The position numbers and the translations under genes were made by a program. Shown piece after piece: positions 17,414 through 27,037 of a DNA stretch of 64,000 bases (position 1 is the stretch's first letter; each line of letters begins with the position of its first letter). The stretch is from Thalassoroseus pseudoceratinae (GTDB lineage Bacteria; Planctomycetota; Planctomycetia; Planctomycetales; Planctomycetaceae), in the NCBI RefSeq assembly GCF_011634775.1, contig NZ_JAALXT010000006.1, positions 375,001 to 439,000 of the forward strand, read 5' to 3'. A model generated the notes under the pieces. The model had not been told where the DNA came from, did not search any database, and was given only the letters and a program-made list of their open reading frames with translations.

Positions 17414-18034
17414 TCATTGCGTGAGAAAACTCCGGTTCCACTCGATCTCCAAGCCGGCCAATTCGGTTTGGATCAGCTTGAGACATCGCGATTTGGCTTT
17501 GTAAACCGCCCACGTGGACATCTTGAGTTCGGCGGCGACTTCGCTTGGGGGTTGGCCGTCGATCACAACTCGCCAGAACGCTTGCCACACGTGTTCTTGA
17601 AACCGCGATTTCATCGCCATCACCGCTCGAACGAGCAGAAGTTTCTGATCGGCTTGTCCGTCAGGGCTGTGTTCATCGGGCGGAGTATCCGCCAGATCGG
17701 GCACGTCTTGAAAGAATTGCTGGCCTGCGGTGCCACCAAGTGAGAGCGGTTGTTTCTGTTCGCGACGGAACCGGTCGGTCAAGCGACTGCGAAACACACG
17801 CCACAACCAATGCCGAAATCGGCCTTTGCGTTGCGGATCGAAACTGCGGAAGACGGTGAGAAAGACATCTTGCATGAGGTCTTGGGATACATCATCCGAC
17901 AGTCCTTCGCGTCTAGCCCAGCGATACACGATCGGACCGTAGACCCGAACGACCAATTCACAAGCGTCTGCATCACCTGCATGAACCCGCTGAAACGCGG
18001 TCTGGCTGAGTGTTTCGGCAGGTTCTGGCGACAT
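17414..18034 (-). CDS. ECF-type RNA polymerase sigma-70 factor
   Basis: The 206-residue protein has region 2 around residues 20-85 (ELVVRVYGPIVYRWARREGL, DLMQDVFLTVFRSF, the -10 recognition helix F.HWLWRVFRSRLTD.FRR) and region 4 at the C-terminus with the HTH PPSEVAAELKMSTWAVYKAKSRCL. It resembles the kinase-linked ECF groups of planctomycetes. The start at 18034 has a strong GGGGGAGGA ribosome-binding site; a longer frame to 18091 lacks one. It is probably controlled by the downstream kinase, whose N-terminus carries an anti-sigma-like zinc motif. It is divergent from the giant surface-protein gene, which is a candidate target. Confidence 0.93.
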   Translation of the reverse strand: MSPEPAETLSQTAFQRVHAGDADACELVVRVYGPIVYRWARREGLSDDVSQDLMQDVFLTVFRSFDPQRKGRFRHWLWRVFRSRLTDRFRREQKQPLSLGGTAGQQFFQDVPDLADTPPDEHSPDGQADQKLLLVRAVMAMKSRFQEHVWQAFWRVVIDGQPPSEVAAELKMSTWAVYKAKSRCLKLIQTELAGLEIEWNRSFLTQ

Positions 18035-18386
18035 ATTCCTCCCCCTCTGCAACGGTTGGTAATCAACCGACGCTCGGATGAGTGACGTCAAAACCCGGCT
18101 ACGAACTCAAGAAAATGAGCCGCTCGGAACACGAACGCCGCAGGTGTGGGCTTTGTTAACAATCGAGTCTACCGAGCGGTTTGCACGGTTATCAAGGTTT
18201 TCGTGCCGTTTTGTCTGTTCAGTGACCAGAAAATCGCTTCTGAGAAATTTTGAGATGGGAATGTCCAAGCCTCCCGTATTTACTAGGAGAGGCTTTCGCT
18301 TCACCCCAGATTGCGCCAAGCCCGTGTTTCACCCAACTCTCACTCGTCGACTCCACCAATCTCGTCAGACCGGAAAGAATTTGCCG
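18035..18386. other. 352-base divergent intergenic region with an 8-bp inverted repeat
   Basis: The region lies between the ECF sigma gene (reverse) and the giant surface-protein gene (forward). It holds CCGCTCGG at 18120-18127 and its inverse CCGAGCGG at 18172-18179, spaced by 44 bases. This could be a pair of half-sites or a coincidence. The forward frame is open through it, but no start with a ribosome-binding site matching family N-termini was found before 18387. No RNA gene was seen. Confidence 0.4.
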
Positions 18387-21300
18387 ATGTTCTCCCAATC
18401 TAATCTCTGGACCCGCATTCGCCAGACACGCGAGTTGGTCGCCGACCGCATTCAGCAGCAACTCCGCAACGACCGCCGGAAAAACATTCGCCGAAGTCTC
18501 TCCATGCCCATCGCGACGGAAGTCCTCGAAGACCGCACGCTGTTGACGTCCTTCACGGTTGATACATTGGCGGATGAAAACGACGGCGTTGGCACTGGCG
18601 GTGTGAGTTTGCGAGACGCGATTACCGCCGCCAGCGCTGGGGACGATATCACCTTCAGCGTGCAAGGCACGATCAACCTGACGAATGGTGAATTGGTCAT
18701 CGACAAAGCACTCAGCATCGACGGTGAGATGAACAACATCGTCATCGACGCCGGTGGCAACAGCCGTGTGTTCAACATTGATGATGGGAGCAACAACACG
18801 ATTGGTGTGCTAGTGTCATTGAGTAACCTCACGATCACCGGCGGAAGTGCCTCTGGCAATGCAAATGGTGGAGGCATTATTAATAGTGAAAATCTCACCA
18901 TCAGCAATTCGACAATTGTCCAAAATACTGCGAACAGCGGAGGGGGCATCTACAACAGGGCAACGGCACGATTGATCGGCTCCACCGTCAATGGCAATAT
19001 GGCCCGCTCTAATGGTGGGGGGATTACTAGCGAGTCGGTCTTTAGACTCGCCTCCTTGGAGATTGTCAATTCCACGATTTCTGGCAATTCGTCCAACAGC
19101 GTTGGAGGTGGAATTGCTCTTGGGGGTTCGGTAGTCATCACAAACGCCACGATCACCGGCAACACCGACGACTTTGATAACAATGGGACGGCCAACACAG
19201 GCGGTGGAATTGCCAATTTCCTCTCATTTTCTGGTCAGTCGCAAGTCGTGAACAATTCGATTGTGGCAGGCAACTTCACAGGCAGTTCCGGAAACGCAAC
19301 GCCCAATGATATTGATGCAGCGCCGGGCTTTATTACCTCCGCCAGCAACAATCTGATCGGCGATGCAAGTTCGGCCGGCGCCATCATGGACGGTCAAGAC
19401 GGCAATATCGTCGGTAACAACGGGACGGGCACAATCGACATTAATACCGTGCTAAGTACCACGCTTAGCGACAACGGCGGACCGACTCAAACACATGCCT
19501 TGGTCGCCGGGAGTCCTGCTATCAACGCGGGAGACAACGCTCTTGCCGTCGATGCAATGAGCAACTCGCTCACCACCGATCAACGTGGCACCGGATTCGC
19601 ACGGGTTCTAGGTGCCGCAGTCGACATTGGTGCGGTCGAAGCGGTGACAAGTCCCTCCGCCACAATCACCGATCCTTTGGGGACCACGGAAAGCGGGATC
19701 ATCGTCATCGGTTTCGACGCCGTTGATCCTCTCAACAGTCTGCTGACCGCGACGTTTGAGTACTCAATCGATGGAGGTGCCACGTTCGCACTAGCGACGC
19801 CGACGTCCGGCTCAAATCCGACTTCCCCACTGTCGTTCGGCAGCGGCAACACATTTGTCTGGGACAGTGTCGCGGATGGCGTGGGAAATGAGTCGATCAT
19901 CTTTCGCCTGACGGTCGACAACGGGACCGATCAATCCTCTGCAACCACAAGTTTTACCGTCGACAACCCCGTGCTGCCGTCACTCTCCATCGACGACGTC
20001 ACGATCGCCGAAGGGGATAGCAGCACCACCGCGGTCACGTTTACGGTGTCACTGAGCCAAGCAGCCAACCAAGATGTGCAATTCAACTTCGTGGCAGTCG
20101 ATGGGACGGCACTACAAAGTGGAAACGGTGACGACGACTACCTCAACGCCGGTGGTACCGAGACGATCCCCCAGGGGCAAACACAAGCGACGATCACCAT
20201 CTTTGTCAACGGCGATGAAAAAGTCGAACTGGATGAAACATTTACCGTGATGCTATCAAACGCGATGGGGGCCACCATCGCAGACGACACCGGCGTCGGC
20301 ACGATCACAAATGACGATGCGGCGACGATCAGCATTGACGATGTCACCGCTGATGAAGGTGATTCCGGCACGACTCCGTTCGTATTCACCGTCACGCTGG
20401 ATGCGGAAGTCGACACCGGTGTGAGCTTCATTTTCGGAGTGAGTGACAACACCGCCAACGGGGTGGACGGCGACTACACGCATATCGGTTTAACGACTCG
20501 CAACTTCAGCAGCGTGACTGCCGGTTCTACGGAAACGATCACCGTGCAAGTAAACGGCGATACGAAGGTCGAAGCAGATGAGGTGTTCGTCATCGTTCTC
20601 GGAAGTATCAGCGCCGGTGGACGTAACGTGACGTTTTCCGACCGTCAAGGAGTCGGCACCATCACGAATGACGATGTCGCCAACCTGTCGATCAACGATG
20701 TCACGCTGAACGAAGGCGATAGCGGAAATACCGAGTTCGAATTCACGGTTTCGCTCGATCGACCGGCGCTCACGGACGTCACTTTCGATTTTAGTCTTGC
20801 CGACGGCACTGCGTCGATCGTGACTGATACTGTTGGGATCGGCCCCGCAAATCAGATCACCGCCGGACAGACCTCGGCGACCGCGACGGTCTTCGTCAGT
20901 AGCGATACAACCGTTGAACTCGACGAGACATTCTTTGTCGATCTCCTTCTCGTTCAGGGGGCGAACCTCGCCGACGGTCGAGGGTTGGGCACGATCATCA
21001 ACGATGATGCCGCGACTTTGTCGATTGATGATGTGACCGTCATCGAACGCAACAATGGCACTTCGCAGGCGGTCTTCACTGTTACGCTCGACAACGCCGT
21101 TGATGCACCGTTCACCGTGGACTTCGAAACGAACGACGGCACCGCGACCGTCGCCGACAACGACTATATCGCCGTGAATGGCACGTTGAACTTTGCCGGC
21201 AACGCGGGCGAGACGCAAACGATTTCCGTCGACATCATCGGCGACAACACGTTTGAAGCCGACGAAACCTTCAACGTCAATCTGTCCAATCTGCAAGCCG

Positions 21301-22379
21301 GTGGACGGAATGTGACATTCGCCGTCAGCACCGGAGACGGCACGATTCAGAACGATGAACTGGCACCGAATCAAGCGACGTTCACCTCCAATGCCATCCC
21401 GTCAGCCAACATCAGCGGCGGATTGACCACGTTGGTCAGCGGGAATTTCGATGGTACACCGGTGGACGCCGTCGATGACATCTTTTTCTGGGACCCCGTC
21501 AGTGGAACCAACCGCATCCTCTTCGGTGATGCCAACCGGACGCAACAGGATAACCCCATCGACGCCACGCTCATTAACGGCAACGACTTCACCGAAGTCT
21601 TCGTGGGTGATTTCGACGGTGGCGGCAATACCGATCTGTTCTTCTGGAACCCGACCACCGGGCGGAACCGTCTCATCCATATCAACGGTGGCACCGGCAG
21701 TGTGATGAGTACGTTCCAAACCAATGTGATCGATCCCACTCAAATCAATGGCAACGACTTCACCACTGCTGTCGTCGCGGACCTCGATGGGATCGATCAA
21801 ACGGACCTCTTCTTCTGGAATCCCATCAGTGGAAGAAACCGTATTGCTCACTTCCTCTCCGTTACTGCGGGAACTGACAGTGCCGTGAGCAGCGTGCAAA
21901 CCAACGTGATCGATCCCACGCAAATCAATGGCGGTGATTTCCGATCGGTTGACGTCGGCCAATTTGAGTCGGGTGGCTTGGATGAGTTGCTCTTTACGAA
22001 TCTTACCAGCGGGAAAAACCGACGGGTTTCGTTCAACTCTTCGGGGGGCAGCACGACGGTCGACATGGTCCGCGATGGCAATGCTTCGCTGCTCAACGGT
22101 TCGGTTTATGATGTCATCGAGGTTGCCGACCTGAATGGCGATGGGCTCGATGACGTCTTCGCCTGGAATCCGAACACGGGCGAAAACCGCAGCCTGCTGA
22201 CCGACATCGTCCCCGCCGCTGATCCCACGTTTGCCGATAACGCCTTTGCCACCGGCGGTGTCAATGGCGATTACGAACAAGTCGTTCGTCTCATCGAAGA
22301 CGTCTTCACCACCCCACCACAGGATGACCTTTTCTTCTGGAATCCCAGCACCGGAGCCAATCGCATTGGTTCACTGTAG
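18387..22379 (+). CDS. giant surface protein: LExR-x-LL motif, beta-helix, four Calx-beta domains, FFWNP repeats
   Basis: The protein has 1330 residues. The N-terminus is basic and ends in the LEDRTLLT motif near residue 50, the LEPR-x-LL-type export or processing signal of planctomycete surface proteins. Residues 55-417 form a right-handed beta-helix that starts with a CSLREA-like VSLRDAI segment and closes with NGGPTQTHALVAGSPA and DIGAVEA (choice-of-anchor Q type). An Ig-like stretch follows. Residues 531-991 hold four Calx-beta domains (LSIDDVT.AEGDS, VELDETF, GVGTITNDD). Residues 992-1330 contain six FFWNPxTGxNR repeats, and the protein ends on the last one. The ATG at 18387 has GGAAAG upstream. 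It probably binds calcium and acts in adhesion or the cell envelope. A second protein with the same C-terminal repeats is at 54587. Confidence 0.85.
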   Translation: MFSQSNLWTRIRQTRELVADRIQQQLRNDRRKNIRRSLSMPIATEVLEDRTLLTSFTVDTLADENDGVGTGGVSLRDAITAASAGDDITFSVQGTINLTNGELVIDKALSIDGEMNNIVIDAGGNSRVFNIDDGSNNTIGVLVSLSNLTITGGSASGNANGGGIINSENLTISNSTIVQNTANSGGGIYNRATARLIGSTVNGNMARSNGGGITSESVFRLASLEIVNSTISGNSSNSVGGGIALGGSVVITNATITGNTDDFDNNGTANTGGGIANFLSFSGQSQVVNNSIVAGNFTGSSGNATPNDIDAAPGFITSASNNLIGDASSAGAIMDGQDGNIVGNNGTGTIDINTVLSTTLSDNGGPTQTHALVAGSPAINAGDNALAVDAMSNSLTTDQRGTGFARVLGAAVDIGAVEAVTSPSATITDPLGTTESGIIVIGFDAVDPLNSLLTATFEYSIDGGATFALATPTSGSNPTSPLSFGSGNTFVWDSVADGVGNESIIFRLTVDNGTDQSSATTSFTVDNPVLPSLSIDDVTIAEGDSSTTAVTFTVSLSQAANQDVQFNFVAVDGTALQSGNGDDDYLNAGGTETIPQGQTQATITIFVNGDEKVELDETFTVMLSNAMGATIADDTGVGTITNDDAATISIDDVTADEGDSGTTPFVFTVTLDAEVDTGVSFIFGVSDNTANGVDGDYTHIGLTTRNFSSVTAGSTETITVQVNGDTKVEADEVFVIVLGSISAGGRNVTFSDRQGVGTITNDDVANLSINDVTLNEGDSGNTEFEFTVSLDRPALTDVTFDFSLADGTASIVTDTVGIGPANQITAGQTSATATVFVSSDTTVELDETFFVDLLLVQGANLADGRGLGTIINDDAATLSIDDVTVIERNNGTSQAVFTVTLDNAVDAPFTVDFETNDGTATVADNDYIAVNGTLNFAGNAGETQTISVDIIGDNTFEADETFNVNLSNLQAGGRNVTFAVSTGDGTIQNDELAPNQATFTSNAIPSANISGGLTTLVSGNFDGTPVDAVDDIFFWDPVSGTNRILFGDANRTQQDNPIDATLINGNDFTEVFVGDFDGGGNTDLFFWNPTTGRNRLIHINGGTGSVMSTFQTNVIDPTQINGNDFTTAVVADLDGIDQTDLFFWNPISGRNRIAHFLSVTAGTDSAVSSVQTNVIDPTQINGGDFRSVDVGQFESGGLDELLFTNLTSGKNRRVSFNSSGGSTTVDMVRDGNASLLNGSVYDVIEVADLNGDGLDDVFAWNPNTGENRSLLTDIVPAADPTFADNAFATGGVNGDYEQVVRLIEDVFTTPPQDDLFFWNPSTGANRIGSL

Positions 22380-22403
22380 GAAGCCAACTCGTTGCAATTG
22401 ACG

Positions 22404-22453
22404 GGTGAGACAATCGCCGCCGACACAACAATAAGTTTGCGGCGACTCTCACC
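22404..22453. terminator. long bulged hairpin at a convergent junction
   Basis: GGTGAGA (22404-22410) pairs with TCTCACC (22447-22453), and CGCCGC (22415-22420) pairs with GCGGCG (22439-22444) inside it. It separates the convergent surface-protein and DUF4838 genes. There is no T run, so termination is inferred from position and structure. Confidence 0.5.
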
Positions 22454-22470
22454 TGATCCATTTGTCGAGT

Positions 22471-25400
22471 TCAACGTTCACAACTTCCCAGTTCCATGTC
22501 GGCCCGTTGGCGTTGCGTTTTTGTGGCGGATTTCGCTATAGAAACTTGGCGGTAGAGTTCGCGGGCCTCGTCATTGCGTCCAGATGCTGCAAGCGTGTCG
22601 GCTCGGGTGAGTTTCATTTCGTGCAGCCAGAAACCGTTGAGCTTCTCGAACGAAACGACTCCGAACAACGACAACGCTTCGTCGTAACGCTCCCGTTCGG
22701 AGAGAATCGCGGCGGCTCGTTGCAGGGATCGAAACTCGTCCGCACCACCGATTCGCTGCTTTCCGTCGAGATTCGCCAAATACAATTTCAACGCGGCGTC
22801 GCTGTCCTCAAGACGCGACTCGAAGTTCTGTGCGAGCATCGTGCGGATGGCGAGTTGTGTTGACGGGGCGGGTTCGTAGGCCAATGCTAGTTGCAAATCG
22901 TGGTTGGCTCGCTCGCCTTGTTGGAGAAAGAAGTAACTTTTGCCACGGGCGAATGCCCCCTCGGCAATTTGCCAAAACGGCCATTGGCTGAAATCTTCAT
23001 CTCCGAAATTCGTGGCAATGTCCGTCCACCGACGTGCCGCTCCCAGGGTTTGCATCTGCGTTGTTTTCCTGACGCTGGCAATGGGGATTTGCTCAGCAAG
23101 CGTGTTCGCCCGGTCAAAATCTTCGAGCTGACAGGCACATGCAGACGCATGTTGGAGAGCGGACGACTTTTGAAGATCGGTCAGTTTTGGGGAATCGGCC
23201 AGCGTGATATAGGCGTCGAGTGCGGCTTGCCATTTTCGACTGCGTGTCAGTTTTTCCGCTGCTCGACTGGCGATCACAAAATCGCTCACCGAGGGATCCG
23301 CCGGAAACTTGTATGAACGCCCCGCGAAAAGATGAGCGAATTTCATCGGTACGTGAAAACCGGCCGTCGCAGTCGGTGAATACGCGGAGAACTCCGACGC
23401 ACCATCGCGAATGCGTTGCCGACAAACGTTGAGATACCAAGGCAGACTCTGCGTTGGCTTGTGTCCGACCACCTGATGCAACGGATCGTTCGCGTCTTGC
23501 GTGATGGGAATGCGAACCTCGACGGTCCAGTGATCGTCTGCGATGTGGGTCGCAACTTCCGCACCGGACGACCAATTGAACCACTGGTTTTTCGGGGCAC
23601 CGCGATCCAGGTCCACCAACGCACCAGCGGGATTAATCGCAAGTTGATAGTAGCTGTGCGATTCCGTGGCCAACTCAATCTCGACCGCATCGCCGTACCA
23701 AATCGCGGGGTCGCCGTTCTTCGTGGTGGCAATGTTCAACGCCTCTCCGGCTTTGTCGTCACATCGGATCGCCAAATACAAATTGTTCCCGAGCCACTCC
23801 GCCATGAACCGCGTTCCGAAAGTCGGTTGTCGACCGGTCTGCAACTCCGAAAGTCGGCCGATGGACGCCGTTGGAATCTTCGTCCACGGGCCGTCATCGA
23901 GTTTGCCATCGACGACGATGGTCCCCCGTTGTTCCGCACCACTGACGATTCGCAGTGTCGGCACGGGCCCGCGTTTCTGAGCCAACTGTTTCGCCTTGTT
24001 TCGCAAACCGTTCAAGTAATTGTCGATCAGCTGAATTCGCCGCGCGAAAATCGACTTCGGCGGAACATGGGCCTGGGCTTCGGCGAATCGTTGCAGAGCT
24101 TGGTTGGCGAGTTCTTCGTTCTTGTCCATCTCGCGCCAATGCGTTTCACAATACTCGAAGAACTTCGCCATCTGCGGTGCCGCTGGGCCATAGAATTTCT
24201 GCGTGTACTCGTCGAACATTGCCGCCGCATCCTGATCTTTTCCGCCCCAATACATTCGGGCTGTGAAGTAGACCAGGAAATGGTTGTAGCCCACCGCATC
24301 GTCGGAGAAGTCCATCGTCAGCCAAATGTCCTCGCCCCGTGATTGCCCTTTTGTTTCGTTGATGCTCTCGCCTAGCAACCGAGGAAAATACGCGGGCAGG
24401 TAGAAGCCTCGACCGGTGAAAGGATAGTTCTCGAAGATTTCCACGGGGTTGTCGGTTTTCTTCTGCCACTCGGACCGCAATCGACGCAGATCGGCTCGGT
24501 CATCCGATAACGGACGGCGACCGCCGACAATGATGACCTGCACGTTCGGTTCTAACTTTTCGATGTTCGAAGGCGGTTCCGTATATACGCCGTAGGCACA
24601 GTTCGAGATTTTCTTGTCGGGATGGGTCTTGCCCACTTCTTTGGCGACTCGGTTTACAAAGTCCCAAACGTAATTCGAAAGCCGTCCGCGTTCTCCTAAA
24701 TCGGGCGATTCCTTGCCCGCACACTTCTCGCACTGACACATCGCGGTGTAGCCATCGGGCGGCATGATCGAAACGACATCCATGTCAAAGTGGTCGAGTT
24801 GCACCCGCGCAAAATCGACCGCTTCCCGAAACAATTCCTCATTGGAATAGCAGAGTTGATTGTTCTTGAGATTCGGATCGGTGTGACGCTTCCCGCCGTA
24901 AAGTGCGAACCATTCGGGACGGTTCTCGAGCGTCCACGGATTGTCGGTCATGCCATGCAGCCCGTGTGCGGCTTGGCGTCCGTAGGGACGACGCACCCCG
25001 AGCCGAAAGCCCCACATCATTACATCCCGTCCATACACACCCGGACGAAAGTTGAGAATCCGCATGGGAAAATCTGGACGCACCGTTCGATCGACGTTCG
25101 GCAAACGGATCGTGTCTTGTCGTGGGACCACTTCACCAATTTCGCCCGGCATATACCACCGCACCCCCAAATCTCGCAGAAACCCACAGACCGCGTTGAA
25201 CGACCCGCGTTCGTCGAAGTTCCACACGTGCACGTTTCCCGCATCGTCGGCAATCGGTTCGTTCGGCGTGCCGAAAAGCGAGTTGGGTCCCGAATAATGC
25301 TTATGAAGTTGGTTGTGCATGTAGCCCCAGTGACGACCGGTGATGCGATCCCATTCGGTTTGCATCTTTCCACTTCGGTTGTCTCGATGCCCCCGTGGCC

Positions 25401-25776
25401 ACGGTTCGATCGGCGTAAAATTCGAATCGTCACCGATGAGCACCAGCCAATCATCTCCCGAGACAATCCGATAGGCTCCATCGGTCAATCCCTCGGTGGT
25501 CACGCCCAACTTCTCTGTGCCCGGACTTTGCCCCACGTAGATCGTGATCGGCAACTTCCCGTGCTGATGACCAATCGGCAATCGGGCGCCGCTGATCTTT
25601 TCGAGGTAACGTTGCAATTCGACCGCCGCTAATCGCTGCGTGCGGGTGGGATTCTCGGCAATGACGATTTGCGCACGCGGTTGGCCATTCTCGACTAGCA
25701 ACGAATCCGAAGCCAGCGTTGTCGAAAGGTTCATCGCGAAACAGATCAGTAGCGTCACGATCAAAGAGCACGGCAT
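22471..25776 (-). CDS. secreted DUF4838 glycosidase-like protein with CBM9-like and TPR-like regions
   Basis: This 1101-residue exported protein starts with a signal peptide (MPCSLIVTLLICFAMNLSTTL). Residues 25-130 resemble the alpha-glucuronidase-type N-terminal domain (AAVELQRYLEKISGARLP). Residues 220-520 are a DUF4838 catalytic-barrel-like domain (GVRWYMPGEIGEVVP, PDGYTAMCQCEKCAG). Residues 610-800 look like a family 9 carbohydrate-binding domain (VVDGKLDDGPWTKIP, YLAIRCDD). The remaining C-terminal part is helical and TPR-like. It is probably an extracellular or periplasmic glycan-degrading protein of unknown substrate. The Glu or Asp that would serve as catalytic acid cannot be assigned by eye. 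It is followed by the convergent surface-protein gene. Confidence 0.85.
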   Translation of the reverse strand: MPCSLIVTLLICFAMNLSTTLASDSLLVENGQPRAQIVIAENPTRTQRLAAVELQRYLEKISGARLPIGHQHGKLPITIYVGQSPGTEKLGVTTEGLTDGAYRIVSGDDWLVLIGDDSNFTPIEPWPRGHRDNRSGKMQTEWDRITGRHWGYMHNQLHKHYSGPNSLFGTPNEPIADDAGNVHVWNFDERGSFNAVCGFLRDLGVRWYMPGEIGEVVPRQDTIRLPNVDRTVRPDFPMRILNFRPGVYGRDVMMWGFRLGVRRPYGRQAAHGLHGMTDNPWTLENRPEWFALYGGKRHTDPNLKNNQLCYSNEELFREAVDFARVQLDHFDMDVVSIMPPDGYTAMCQCEKCAGKESPDLGERGRLSNYVWDFVNRVAKEVGKTHPDKKISNCAYGVYTEPPSNIEKLEPNVQVIIVGGRRPLSDDRADLRRLRSEWQKKTDNPVEIFENYPFTGRGFYLPAYFPRLLGESINETKGQSRGEDIWLTMDFSDDAVGYNHFLVYFTARMYWGGKDQDAAAMFDEYTQKFYGPAAPQMAKFFEYCETHWREMDKNEELANQALQRFAEAQAHVPPKSIFARRIQLIDNYLNGLRNKAKQLAQKRGPVPTLRIVSGAEQRGTIVVDGKLDDGPWTKIPTASIGRLSELQTGRQPTFGTRFMAEWLGNNLYLAIRCDDKAGEALNIATTKNGDPAIWYGDAVEIELATESHSYYQLAINPAGALVDLDRGAPKNQWFNWSSGAEVATHIADDHWTVEVRIPITQDANDPLHQVVGHKPTQSLPWYLNVCRQRIRDGASEFSAYSPTATAGFHVPMKFAHLFAGRSYKFPADPSVSDFVIASRAAEKLTRSRKWQAALDAYITLADSPKLTDLQKSSALQHASACACQLEDFDRANTLAEQIPIASVRKTTQMQTLGAARRWTDIATNFGDEDFSQWPFWQIAEGAFARGKSYFFLQQGERANHDLQLALAYEPAPSTQLAIRTMLAQNFESRLEDSDAALKLYLANLDGKQRIGGADEFRSLQRAAAILSERERYDEALSLFGVVSFEKLNGFWLHEMKLTRADTLAASGRNDEARELYRQVSIAKSATKTQRQRADMELGSCER

Positions 25777-26115
25777 TCGATGCCTCCGTTTCTGCCTTCA
25801 CGAGGATTGCGAACATCCAATCGGAGTGAACACTCTCAAAGCCAGCCGCCGCAACACGAGGACTCTGTGAACCTCTTGGAAACTAGCAGCACGGTGTGAG
25901 CGTATTTCATGATACTCACAGATGCTCAGACACGAAACGATCGCAGTAAGCGAGCCGAGTTCCGCAAAGAGACCGAGACGGCAGATTCGTCAATCGGCGG
26001 GGATGATCCCAAAGCGCGCCAGGGCTCTGTTCGAATACCGACAGAAAGAGAAGACCAACTCTGCTTGCCAAATCACGACAAGCGAATGGTGCAGGCGAGA
26101 TGCGGTAGCGGCGGT
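25777..26115. other. 339-base intergenic stretch
   Basis: Short open frames exist on both strands but have no family resemblance or ribosome-binding site. The upstream promoter of the DUF4838 gene should lie here, but no convincing -35/-10 pair was recognised. Confidence 0.5.
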
Positions 26116-26502
26116 CTAGAAGCGGTCTTTAACGTCGTCGTATCCACCACCGTTTTCGACGTTGGTGTAGCCGAGTTCTTCTAACGCGGACTTGGCTTTT
26201 CCGGCTCGTCCGCCGACGGCACAATATAGAACGATTTTGGCGTCTTTATCGGTTGTGACTTCCGAGATTCGATCTGCAATCTCAGTATGGGGAATGTGCA
26301 CCGCTTGCTCGACGTGACCCGAGTCCCATTCCGACTCGCTCCGAACATCAATCACAACGACTTCGTCGGAGGCGTCTGTTGCAGACTCAGCGACAGCGGG
26401 TGAAGGCGTTTGTTCGCTCTCCGATGCGGTGTCAACGGGAGGCGGATCGTTCGCACAACCAATGGTGGCGGTCATCACAATGATGAGGGCAATTCGTCTC
26501 AT
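26116..26502 (-). CDS. rhodanese-domain lipoprotein
   Basis: The 128-residue protein has a lipoprotein signal (MRRIALIIVMTATIGCAN, lipobox TIGC), a Ser/Thr/Pro/Glu-rich linker, and a rhodanese domain from about residue 48: VVVIDVRSESEWDSGHVEQA, HIPHTEI and the active loop YCAVGGRAGKA with the catalytic Cys. Rhodaneses transfer sulfane sulfur or, in single-domain exported forms, act as thiol carriers. It would be anchored on the periplasmic side. The ATG at 26502 gives the signal peptide directly; the frame is open upstream to 26613. Confidence 0.88.
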   Translation of the reverse strand: MRRIALIIVMTATIGCANDPPPVDTASESEQTPSPAVAESATDASDEVVVIDVRSESEWDSGHVEQAVHIPHTEIADRISEVTTDKDAKIVLYCAVGGRAGKAKSALEELGYTNVENGGGYDDVKDRF

Positions 26503-26594
26503 ACGTTCGTCGTGCTTTCGATCGGAATAAACGACTGAGCTCTCATATCCGGCACAGTCGTGTGCAACCGCCGACAGTTGTGGCATCAAACCAC

Positions 26595-26786
26595 TTAACC
26601 CGGCAGTGCCCAATCATATCGTGCCAGAGACAATACCAGCAACACAATCGCCCCCAACGTCGCGGCTACGGCAATCAGTTGCAAAGATGTGAGCACTGTT
26701 TCCGGCGGTTTGGGTCGGCTTTCCTTTTCCGGTTTGCTCCGACGACTTGTCTGACTCGAGCCGTTGTCGTCGATTAATTCGGACAT
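26595..26786 (-). CDS. small single-pass membrane protein, hypothetical
   Basis: This 63-residue protein has a polar, charged first half (MSELIDDNGSSQTSRRSKP) and one transmembrane helix near residues 36-56 (LIAVAATLGAIVLLVLSLA). A GTGGGG stretch upstream could be the ribosome-binding site. It lies 92 bases upstream of the rhodanese lipoprotein gene on the same strand and could share its transcript. No function is recognised. Confidence 0.5.
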   Translation of the reverse strand: MSELIDDNGSSQTSRRSKPEKESRPKPPETVLTSLQLIAVAATLGAIVLLVLSLARYDWALPG

Positions 26787-27037
26787 CGTATGAAGCCCCA
26801 CAGTGTGGTGAAATTGTTGAAATTTGACAACATAGTATACCTGACGGTTTCGGACGAGCAAATTCTTTTTCGAGGGAGCCAAACCGTTGCCATAAAATCG
26901 AAATCGATAACCGGTGCCACTATGTTGTTCGCCCTCCGCCCACGCGATTCGGGACCAAGTTGACCTGATGATGCGATAACCGGATACTCAATTCACATAT
27001 CTTGTCCCCCGGCACACCGCCCGATTGGAGATTCCTC

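Noticed and set aside
25909-26184. 91-residue forward frame in the intergenic stretch after the DUF4838 gene
   Set aside because: It runs into the rhodanese gene in the opposite direction and lacks any motif or ribosome-binding site.
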